Source: Halictus rubicundus
Lineage: Eukaryota > Arthropoda > Insecta > Hymenoptera > Halictidae
Assembly (NCBI RefSeq): GCF_050948215.1
Contig: NC_135158.1
Span: forward strand, 10,401,822 to 10,465,821
Direction: 5' to 3'
DNA: 64,000 nt
The notes below the pieces were generated by a model that ran no database searches, was not told the DNA's origin, and saw nothing but the letters and a program-made list of their open reading frames with translations. Each line of letters opens with the position of its first letter. Positions within the stretch are counted from its first letter, which is position 1. Both the position numbers and the translations under genes were made by a program. This document shows, in pieces, positions 26,531 to 38,000 of this stretch.

Positions 26531-28609
26531 ATCCCCACTGCTGCGGAGTATACCCCGTGTGGGGCCAAGAAGCTCCAAAAGTAAAAGTTCGTTAATGATT
26601 TTGTTACACTTCAGGGTTCGTCCCTGTAATGTGTCTTTATTATTCTAGCTGTCTAACCGTACCATAAATGAATAAAAAAGTACTATTGAACGCAAGATAA
26701 TTAACAGAAATAATTGCGACCGGTTAGATGATTTTGAAAAGAGAGGATACAAACGCGAAATTTCCTTTCGCCTGTTGTTGTTATAATAAATGCGAAATTC
26801 TCGAGAGCACGCCAGCAGAAAATGAATACCTTTTGTTGAGCTGCGAAGCATCCGTCGAGGCACTGCGTTAAATTACTGGCACTTTAAGTATGCCGACGCA
26901 ACATTTTGCGCGTAACCGGGAAAGTTTCAATTGGTCGTTAACGAAATTCTGCGAAATTCTACGGTTCACGAATTCTATAGTAAATTACACTCTTTATCAT
27001 GTAATAAATGACGCTGTTTATAAATGTTTGGTCAGTACATAGAGCGGCAGATTTTCTATTGCAAACGGTCTCAGCATGTTCCCATGAATGAAATGAACTC
27101 AAGATTAATTGCAAGCTGTCATTTACGGCACGAATTGTTTCTATTATTTTATGATGCTTTAAACACAACCAAATTTTTTTCTAATATTATAATATTTCAC
27201 GTTCCATTCGCTTATAAAATGAAGAAGAAAAACTGTATAGACAGTGTTGAATGAGCCTGGTATTATAAATCTCAGGTTCGACCATTCGCGGTACGCGGTC
27301 CGACTCCGACTATTGTTCGGTAAATTAATTTTAGGCAATTGTTTCAAATTCTGTAGAGCTAATGGTTGCGTATTACTGCGAAGTATCTATTAAAGCGTAA
27401 AACAATGCCAGGACTAGAGACCTTGAAATACATCTTCCCGCATTTAGCGGGCCGGGATTCGCGTCTTTTAGAAAATAACAGTCCTCCAAAACAATGGGCC
27501 TCGCTTAAGTTTTCGACGACGATTTCCGGGCCGTTTAAGATCATAAATTCTCCCCGACTCTCACTTTCGGTGAAGTGGCTGTGATTTTTGAATCTATAGT
27601 CAAACAAAAGCATACGTTTTGATCCACCAATCGTAAATTTCAACCGTGTATCCGTCTAGTCGATGTTGTATTAATTCTTAGTGATTGCTGCTGCAGTCTG
27701 CGGCGACGATGATAGGAAAATATTTATGAAATAGTAAAGGTTTGACTAAATCGTGCCGAGTTTGCGAATGCCTCGCAACGGTAAGGGTTTTTGGCCATAT
27801 TGTTCCACGATGCACTGGTAGAAACCAGCACGTATAAAACCCGACTCTATCTCTCGCACCGTATTAACTGCAGACGGATATTCTCCAATCCCATTGTCCA
27901 TTGTCGAGTGAATATCTAGGTGAGCTCTGCTGATGAGTTCGGATAATCTATTTCGGCTAAGAAATGCTCAAAATTAAAATGCCCTGCCGCAGAGTCAGTA
28001 ATCCTTCAAACCCTGCCCTTACCGGAACTGATTGATTCTAGAACCACTCTTCTTGCTAAATCGCAGCCAAAATCGTGTTAAATTAGGTGTACATTAACGT
28101 AATCTTTCAATGCATTGAGCTCCGTGACAAAATTCGATTTAAATGCAAGCTGATTATTCGATACATGAATTAATCGCCCGTCGAATTTTGTTACATCTTT
28201 CTGCCGAAATACTCGATCGACACTTAAATTAATGCTCTTTGATTACAGAACGTACAGTTATGTTTTCAATATGTTTTCAATTTGGGAGCGAAAAACTGAT
28301 GCAGTGAAGAGGCAGCTCCACATTCGAGTAATTCCAGTGAACCATTGAAAGGCAATTAAGAATAAAGTACTGTTTCGAGCGTGCTATGAATTAATGATCA
28401 ATCAATATTCATGTCGATAAATGTTTACGTTGGACATGAGAGCTACACCTTTTTCACTGTTCCAATTCACGCAATTTGAATATTGGAGCCACTTGGAACT
28501 GATTTTGTGTCGAAGTAGAAAAAATAGTGGTCACTCATTAGCCCTCAAGTAAACTATTGTTCGCACAAATTTATACTAATAATTATTTAATGTGTAACTG
28601 TTAATAATA

Positions 28610-28698
28610 CAGTAAAGTCTTGATATAAGGCCAATCTCCGGGTCCGTGCTGTGACTAAGATCGTGTAGCTCCGTTCGGCTTAGATCGAGACTTTACTA
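28610..28698. mobile_element. pogo-like MITE, complete copy
   Basis: 89 bp flanked by TA at both ends. Terminal inverted repeats of about 22 bp: CAGTAAAGTCTTGATATAAG at the left and, read inward from the right, TAGTAAAGTCTCGATCTAAG. The CAGT terminus with TA duplication fits pogo/Tigger-type Tc1-mariner elements. It lies 127 bp before kuz exon a. Confidence 0.75.
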
Positions 28699-28825
28699 TA
28701 CAACTTTTTGTAGATTTAGGGAAATATAATACGTTACACTATTATAAGACAATAATCACTCACGCTGTATTTACGACTAGATTTCTGAAGGAGATGTTCT
28801 AAAGCTATATGTTTCTGTTTTGCAG

Positions 28826-29086
28826 CACGAAGACTGAATGAATATATCCACCACTATGAACCACTGTCCTATCCTACTGAAGAGATCCACCGGGGTCACT
28901 TGAGGGCCAAGAGGTCGGTTACCCGCGACAATTCTGTGACTCTGAAGTTTCGTTCGCACGGAAGGGACTTCCATATTCGACTGAAGCGGGACCTGACTAC
29001 CTTTAGCAATAACCTAATTATCGAGGGCCCCTCCGGGCAATCGGAGGACCTCGAAACATCGCACATCTACCAGGGCCACTTAGTCG
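28826..29086 (+). CDS. kuz: kuz exon a: start of mature prodomain (residues 1-87)
   Basis: It opens after the acceptor TTTCTGTTTTGCAG with two bases (CA) of a split codon, then RRLNEYIHHYE, the conserved ADAM10 prodomain beginning just after signal peptidase cleavage. It ends at a strong donor, G|GTGAGT, in phase 1. Residues 26-29 (RAKR) precede the conserved block around HGRDF. The missing upstream exon must end in phase 1 and should encode a signal peptide of roughly 20-35 residues. The following intron is 6155 bp. Confidence 0.95.
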
Positions 29087-32000
29087 GTGAGTCGTGTTTC
29101 AGCGAATACTCGAAAAATTACGGCGAATTCCCAGCTAATTACGGGAAAAATTTTATTCTCGAAATAAAATTATTTTAGAAAGTTGGCCCGAGCTTCTGTA
29201 TTCCGCGCCCGCGTATCCAGCAAATTCGCTTTAAAGCTTTTTGCTGTTCTCTTTAATGAGAAAGTTAATAAAAAATGTATGATACTGTTCAAATTTATGA
29301 GGAATAATTGGCGAATTTTCAATACGTGTAGCATGTGCATATATTCGGAATTAAATTAATTACACTATCATGTTAGTAAATTGAAAATATTTTCGACTCT
29401 GATTTTCCTAGAATTGATGGAGTATTGATTATGTGGAAGCAAGATTGGGTTACAAAGTTAAATATTGCTCTTTGTTAATCTCTCCTTCCTGTTTGTATTG
29501 TCGTGTTGATCGTCAAATTTCTAGTGTACATATTTAATTTTCGATCAGTGGATAGAACGCAAATTAAATTTTTGAAGTTAATCGAAGCGTTTTATCGCAA
29601 TGAGCGCTTCATTAATTAAACATGTGACTCCAAAATACGATAACATTCTGTTTTAAATACATTAATGATTACCGAAGCAGTTGTTTCATTAAATAATTGA
29701 TGCTCGTTATCTGCATCTGTCATTACATATTCCAAATATATATATATTCTCCATATACTTTGGAATTTTCGCAGATATAAATAAAAAGAATAGCATTCAA
29801 AATGAAAAATTTTATTACACAATATTGAGCCAACAGTTCAAACAAATACATCACAATTGTTCCTGTCATATCTGCAATAATGAGATCGAAACAATTCGCA
29901 TGTAAATTACCGATGTTTACGGTTTTTGTCATAATATAAAATCAGATTTTACGGGCTATACACCGTGACTCATGTGCAAAGTATTCCTCTCTGCTCGTGC
30001 CATAAGGATGACTCTACACATAGACTCATATATGCGAAAGTGTCCATCCAGTGACATATTCATAACCGGAACACGCAAGATCCGTACAACATGGTAGACA
30101 TTTCGACAATAATATAAGTTTCGCATCGGAAGCTCGCGCTAAAATAAATATATCAAAATCCATAAAGCGCAGGGATGGAATCTACAAATATGCTCGTTCA
30201 TTTAAATACGTTTCGCGTCACAAAGTTTGATCGCCGGCATGATGCACACCATAAATGCATGATGTATCCATAACACGTCCAGCTGCGAGGATCATTCGAG
30301 CGTGCTACAGCCTCTGTAAGGTCAACGTGCAATATCGAAGGCACTGTTACAGGAAGGGAACATGCTGCCTGGTTCGAGCAACATAGAAAATAGTTTAAAC
30401 AGCGGCGGGCTTCTTCCAGCATAAATCACGATCCGTTTGCGTCTTAAGTGCGCGGCTGTTACATTCTAAACTTTGACCTGAACGAGGCAGTACCGTTGCA
30501 CGGTATACTCGCCGCGTTATATCTACTCCCACGTATTCCCCGGGATATCCAGGTGTGGCACGCAAAAGTGCGTGTCACGCTAGATACCGGGTGAGACCTT
30601 TATTTCCATCGTAATAATTTAGCTCGGTTCGCGCGCGCAAAGGGACGTTTTAAATTATGGATTCGGCCGCTCTAGGGTGTTGGAACGGTTTATCTTTCAC
30701 TTTTGTGCTCGGCCGACCCGGTTCTCCCGCGCGTTTGCGTGTTTCCCGGGGACAGCGATGTGAAAAGACCGATCTCTTATTTCGATTGTTGAATCGGGGC
30801 TAGTTTCAAATGTCGCGGCATTCGACGAGCCTCGGGTGTTACCCCCTTTAATTTATTAAAACGGATCAACGCGAAATTGCGACGGCAAGTTCTGTCAATA
30901 ATATCTGTCCGCGGGAATAGCTTCATTATTACAGAAAGCACGTCAACCGTATTATCGTTTTGGATATCAATTGTTATTTCGTGACTGTGTGTTCGCAGAA
31001 TTGTGTCGGAGACAACTCAATTAACATTTTGAGTATTTAGTAACGTTTTGTTTCTTTGAATAATCGAGTGCAATGTCAATGTAATGCGGTGGAGTTGCTC
31101 TTTGACGTTAAAGTAAATAAAGATTCACATATATTATGCTCTATTGGTAAAAGAAAATCGGATAAATCAAATATTTTCTGTTAAAAATTATTATTATTGT
31201 GTTTCATAAAACTTTTACTTAACACTTTATCAACCGGTCGTGGTTGAGGCTGCCACTCAGTAAGGACCGGCTTAGTCGCGCGCGCATTTGCTCCCAGTAC
31301 CGGCTAAATTTTCGCTATTCATTGTGTTGTGCTTATTGCTTTTGTTTCAAAGGAATGTAATTTTATTGATATTTATACTTTATTTTGCATTTATTTTATA
31401 TAATAAAGGGCCTTATAATAGTAATTCAATTTTTAATAATTCTTTAGAGTGTAAAGCCGATTAATAGGCTAGCGGTCGATAAGCATTGGCAATCGAAAAG
31501 CCGATTAATAGGCTAGCGGTCGATAAAGTGTTAATTCCTCATTATCCAATGATTAACTGTTTCGGCTTGCACCATTTTTCCATTAAACGGCTCAAATATT
31601 TGCCCTGGGGTGTTGAATAGAAGGTCTGAAATTAGCGAAGCCCCAAGGGGTTAGGCAACCACGTGACACGGCTTTCCGTCTAGCTGAACCCTCCTTGACT
31701 GGCGTTACGTGTTGAAGAACACTCGTGTCCTTCTTCTAAACTGCTTTATTAGAATAATGCGCGATACACTTGTTTAGTCAGGCGGGGCAAAGATGCCGGA
31801 GACGTTGAAAGTTTGATGTTCGCGCACGAAACGTCTTTAGAGGCTCGCAAGGGCCTCCCTGAATGTTCCTCCGAAAGTTCGCGATAACCGGATGCCGGGC
31901 GCACGCTACGTGTGATGATACATAGGTCCATGTCTGCGCCTCATTTCTAACAGCAGCCCTTATCTTCGGCGATGACGAAAATTTCGAACTTGGCCTGGTC

Positions 32001-35000
32001 ACCAGGCACCCTAAGTCTGACGCTCCCTTATCTGTGCTACAGCAACCCCTAGGCGGCTGCTTAACACCGCGCGGCTGTGGCGGAACAGACATTTAAGTTT
32101 CCAACTCGATATTCTTGCTGCAGGGCGAAAGAAGTACTTTGCAAGACACCTAATGACAGTCATCTTAGTCTAAAAATTTCAAACAAGTGTACAGCGAAAC
32201 ATAGTGAAACATAGTCGAACAGTATAGTGCCCTGCATATGTATAGTTTCGCAAATTAGAAATATTAGGGGGACCCATAAGTAATCAATTATTTTGAAATC
32301 TAAAACAAACGTTGTAGTAAATTCCATCAGTTTGCCATCTTCCCTGCAAATTTTCAATCCCCCTCTTATAGAAATCCGGGGTTCGTGAAGCAAAATATGA
32401 CTCTAGGTGCTTCCTTACATCTTCTACAGAAGTGAATGTTTTATTTCTTAAATAATTCTCCAGAGATCTGAAAAGATGATAGTCAGAGGGAGCAATATCC
32501 GGTGAGTACGGGGGGTACGGTAAAACTTCCCATTGCAATTCTTTGATTTTTTCCTGAGTGAGTTTCGCTGTATGGGGCCGGACATTGTCAATTTGCAGTA
32601 TTACGCATTTTCTGTGGACTAAAGATGCCCTCTTTTTCAATAGTTCTGAATACAGCCGTTGTAATTGCTGACAATACAACTCAGCAGTAACTGTTTCTGC
32701 AGGTTTCAATAACTCAAAGTGAATTACGCCACGACAGTCCCACCAAATACACATTAACACCTTTCTAAGTGATAAGCTAGGTTTAGGGGTTGATATTGCG
32801 GTTTGATTTGCAGAAAGTCATTGTTTGGAACGCTTTACGTTATCATAAAGAATCCATTTTTCATTTCCGGCAACGATTCTGCTAAGAGATGGATCTCTAC
32901 GAAATTTGAATAGCAATGAAGTGCAAATTGATCGACGAATATTCTTGTTGGTCTCAGATAATTGATGCGGTACACATATTCCTTGCCTATTTGCCTTTCC
33001 CATTTCGTGTAGGTGCCTTTGTATAGTTGACCATGTGGACTCAAGGCTTCTCGATAATTCTTGTATACTTAATTTTGGATCAGCTTCCACTAGAGATTTT
33101 AGGGTGTCACTTCGAGGCCTGTCAGAGAGATCATGATCACCAGCAGCAACCTTCTGAACCAACGTTGACACTTGTTGACCTTCAATACATCTCCATAAAC
33201 ATCGAAAATTTTCTTTGTTGTTACCGTTGCATTAAATCCCGCATGAAAAGTTTGCAATGACGAATATGATCCTCGGAAGGTGCGGACGCCGCCATTTTAT
33301 TACAGGCTTGTAAACAAAATTATACTTTTTAGAATATTTTGAACACAGGCTGCTTTACCGAAAACTGTAAAAGAATTCGTGTTTCAACGATCGGTACAGA
33401 ACTAAAGGCAAAAGAAATTCTTTGCAAATAACTGATTACTTATGGGTACACCTAATATATAGACCAAGTCCAATTTTTAGCTATAGCATCCAATTTAAAA
33501 AAGATTGGTTTCAATGCTTCCTTCATTAAGATGCCTCAGAGTATCTGTACGCTACTCGACGTCGTTCGAGCTTTGACGAACGATTTTTGAAATGTTTATT
33601 CGATTCCTTACGAATTGTCGAACCGTTCTCAGATAATTGGGACATTGTATATACAAGGAAATGTTTCATAGTAAACGCTGTATGTATATACAATCGAGTG
33701 ATGCGGTGGAGTATACTAGAACGAACGTAATTGGTTCTGGAACCTCGTTCGTTATAGCAGCTGTTCGTCCTAGCATGGGTGCCTCGAGCTACAGTATACA
33801 TTTAGGGGTAGTCCGTCCCAAGTCCACAGTCTGGAGCAAAGTTGTCATCCAATAGAACGATTTAAATCAGAGAAATTTACGAAATATCTACGGAAACATA
33901 CTGTATCGTCTTGCAACACTCATCCAAAGAGGAAACGAAACGACGGGCGTAGATTTTTCGCGAATTCTTTCCGAGAACTCACGTTTTTGTCTATGCATGC
34001 GAAGACAACAGTTTGTGGTGCGCACATTTTGTGAGATTATTCTGCTAGACGTACACCGCGCCGCGGCGTAGTTAATTTCTTCATTCCCAGGATAAAATGA
34101 AACACTGGTCTTTTATCATGCCTCGCGCATACCACGTCTCATCTACCATTCTTGTCCAAGATTTACAATCCTCCAGCTAAACAATATTTTGAAAGAAGTT
34201 GAAAGGAAGCTGCGAAAAATGTTTTCGCTAAAAAAAATGCTCCATTTTTCGATTTCAGCACATTCCGCTGTTTATCCGCATGGTTGTAAAGATTCTTCTG
34301 GAGATTAACGCTATGATTAATGGGAAAGAGATTCTTCCAGAATGAAAGTGGTTAAAAATGTAGAATAAATGCGGCGTGTACAGCAGTTCTACCGCGCTGG
34401 CGGAAAAATGATATCAGTCTCGCATAATCTTTATTTATTTACCTTCGTATTTCTCCATGATGAATAATATTTGTAGTGGTGAAAATCTGCTATCTGATTA
34501 TTCACATAGTACTGTTCATTTGATCGATAATTTAGGTCAACTAACGACCACTGTTTAAAATTCCACAAAAAGTGTCATATGCTTGAAATGAATAGAAAGA
34601 CCTTTACGAGACACCGCAAAAATGATTAAGCAACTAAAATCAAAAGACCCATTTGCCATTTGCAATTTTGGCCACGTGCCATTTGCTTTAATCTTCGTAC
34701 ACTTGTCGCTCCAGTGATCGTTATCCCCAGGCTATGGATATTATGCGTTCATGGTGTATACAAATTTGGCAAACATAACTCAAGCATTGGGTTTAATGAA
34801 AAATAAAATTGTGACATTAGTTTAACGTTTATTCAACGTTTCCGATGTGAAATGAATTTTATTTTCACCACTTTAACTCTCGAAAGCTTAACGTGACTGG
34901 CTTGTGTTGGGCAATTAAACTGCATTTATTCTTCGTACCGGGACAAACTCGTTTATTTAATAATTGCCCAGGGAAGCATTTTAACAGTTTCAATAATTAT

Positions 35001-38000
35001 GGAATGAAAGATCTAACCGGCCATGTACAGTTTTCACGTGAAAAATATAATTTTACATAATTTTAAACAATCTTGTACTAGTAGCTCTAAGTCATGGAAA
35101 AATTCACAGCTTTTTCAAGGATATCGACACGTGGCGTTGACTGGACCCGAAGTCGCAGTCTGTTTATGCATGTATAGTCCGTTACATTTTTCATTCCGCA
35201 TTCGTCCATCATTATTGAATACGATTCTCTTTTTTTTTTAGGCGAACCTGGCAGTCACGTGTTCGGAAGCATCAGCGACGGCGTTTTCCACGGAAAAATA
35301 ATTTCGCCTCGCAGTGGCGCGTGGTTCGTGGAAAAGGTGCACTATTACTTTCCGCCATACGAGATAAATGACACGCTACATTCTGTGATCTATCATGAAA
35401 ATGACGTCAGCGATCCGTACGCCCATCTTCGAAAAGGTTTGTTGAACAACCGAACATTATATCTCGAACAGAGACAGCGACGACGCTATAAATATTCCTA
35501 CTTGACAATTCATGCGCGCGGAGTCTGTCGCTGAGTCTGTTTTAAAATTCATCCTTATTAACTTGTTCGTTAATGCAAATGGAAACTGTTTCACATATCT
35601 TGGTACTCTTCTTCTATTTTGATGAAATTTAAATATGCTGTACAGCTCGACATTTTTAACAATTTTTTCCTTTGATAAAAATGTCACTTGGCCTTATTTT
35701 CGACGATAAAAAAAAACTGTTACGTACACTACAACGAACTCCGCCATTTTAAACGAATTTTGGTTAGATTTTTTGGAGGGGCTGCACGGAGAGGGATGGA
35801 GTCCCTCCCTCGCTTTGAAGCACAAGTTTGGTCATTTAAAGAGGTCGAATTCCCTTTGTAAATAATTGCCCATATTTGCTTATATTAATAAAACTGTTAG
35901 AGCGTGTAAATCAATCGTAGTGCAACACATTAGTCAATCAGTGCATGAGGTTTGCAAATTACAACTGTACGTTGGTAACACATTGCGAAATTGGATAAAC
36001 AGCTCCCTAGAGTAGCGCATGCACAGTCGATTCAGCAAACGAAATTAACAGTTCCTGAATAGATAGTTCGCAGTTCACATCAATTGTATTTATCATTGAA
36101 ACGCACGGGACAAATAAAATAAAATTGAGTCGATCATGTGAAAATTTAAAAATCGTATAGAAATTATGTTACACAGGAAAAACCTTAACGAACTCATAGT
36201 ACCGAAGGATACACTTTCTGGGGACTTTCAGATGATTCTAGGAAAAGTTTAATTCCGCGATTTTGTCTCTGCTGTAGTTACATTAAACAAAAGTCCAACA
36301 GTGCGTTTCCATGTGCGCGCAACTGCTATGGAAGTAAATCAACAGCGTGTCGCAGACCTCGATCAAACTACTATGCGTATTAACCTAAAAACGAAGAGAC
36401 GGTTCAATGTCGTAAAATGTACAACAAACGTTCTGCGACCCGGCTATCGCTGGAGAGGAAGTTATTGAACAATATTTTTAAAAGATTGCGCGACTTTTTA
36501 TATTATACGTTTTATTCGTTTCGCCCGAGCTCGTTTTTAGCGAATCGAATCTTGAGATTGCTGTTGAACTCGCTTGGATACAGAGTGTCACGGTTTAATC
36601 TGTTATCGAAAATATTTCGAAATACATGTTGGATGGAGGAAAATGCTTTTAGAGTCTTACCGAAGTGTTGCTAGGCGGAAACGTTGAAACACCGGCGTAG
36701 GTCATTCACGTTTGTTTAAACGGAGCCCGTGTATTTTTAACCGAATAGATCGATGCAACTCGCCCGCTCTTTATAAAAATGTATTAACCTATTTACGTCC
36801 AAGAATCATTAATTTAAGAGATATTTCAATCTTGCTATCGATTGGATCCCTGTATAGAAGGAGGCGCGCTTTAACATTAAATCCAAGAACTGAAATAATA
36901 CTTGCACCGTTGCGCTACGTTGAAATTGTAGAATCCATTTTTTCCGTTTGTTGGAAATTGTTAGAACATCTCACTCGAAGGAAGAAAGGTGAGTGTTCGC
37001 CTGCGTGTGTGTAGAATCGGTGTCCCAGTGTTTGTTCGCAGACAGACGGGCCGAACAGTTGCGATTTCACACTCGTAAAACTTCGCCTAATGATGGCGTC
37101 TCTTTCGGCAACGCAGAGTCTCCTTCGTATCCGCGAGTCAGCGAAAGAAAGACGTCAAGTTTGTCGGCGGAGGTGGTCTCGTTTGGGTAACTGTTCAACC
37201 ATTATGCTCGGCAGAGTTTCTATAGATTGGTTGGATAGTTTCCGTCAACACGGTCCTCTCGCAGCGGCGCGTCACGCGACTCCTCCGCGTTTACACACTT
37301 GGACGGCCATTCCTTTGCCGTTTCGAACCGTTTCGAACCGTCGAATGACAGGTTAGATTACATTGCGAAGGCATCCTTAAAGGCGCACCGAACCGTATAT
37401 GGTTTTTCACCGAATTACCTTAACGACGCACGCCGGTATGCACAAGTAACTGCGAGTTTTAGAGAATGCAATGCAAAAGGGTACAAACGGAGGCATTTGT
37501 TACCGACACGGGACAGTGAACGTCTGGTTCGTTGATTTCGAACATTTTCTAAATTAATCCTGAGAAAGGATATTTTCTGTACTAAATAAGGTGCAGTGGG
37601 GTAGATCCGTACTAGGCCCTTATTTATTCGAATATACGTTGCATTGTTCCAACTGTAAGGTAGAAATCTTCCTTTGGTTAGTATTCAATGATGAACATAG
37701 ATGGCCATGTATTCTGCGAATTTTTATTTTTATGTTATTTTATTACAGTTGTTTTAAACAGGTAGGTGCAGTTTTGCCCCAGTTCCGGGGAAGTCCGCCC
37801 CAGCAGCACTGTTTTTAATTTATTAAGAATAAGTTTCAGAAGATATTTTTAATCCAAATTAATGCAACTTGAAGAATACACCATACGCTAAATAAAAACG
37901 CTAAGATTATTAGGTTTTAGTGGAATAGATAGAAAATATATCAGTTTGAAGTAAACTTTACAATTCCTGAGTCGGTTTTACCCCACTCCACCTTAATTTG

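Larger units (their letters stand above)
17723..28607. other. Noncoding stretch before the first recognised kuz exon
   Basis: No supported gene. It contains repeat G copies (17751, 26482), 21-nt motif relatives (18486, 23484), pogo-like elements (22766, 28610) and repeat F copy 2 (25585). CpG-rich islets lie at 19.5-20.3 and 25.0-26.3 kb. The 157-codon frame at 19535-20008 is Arg/Ser/Lys-rich without a domain. The signal-peptide exon of kuz could be here, but I could not recognise it. Confidence 0.5.
29087..35241 (+). other. kuz intron a-b with a transposon pocket
   Basis: 6155-bp GT-AG intron. It contains TTAA family E (31219-31534), an LTR-like GC-rich block (about 31.7-32.1 kb) and a mariner element (32264-33455). 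The rest is AT-rich noncoding DNA with a CpG-rich islet around 30.4-30.9 kb. Confidence 0.8.
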
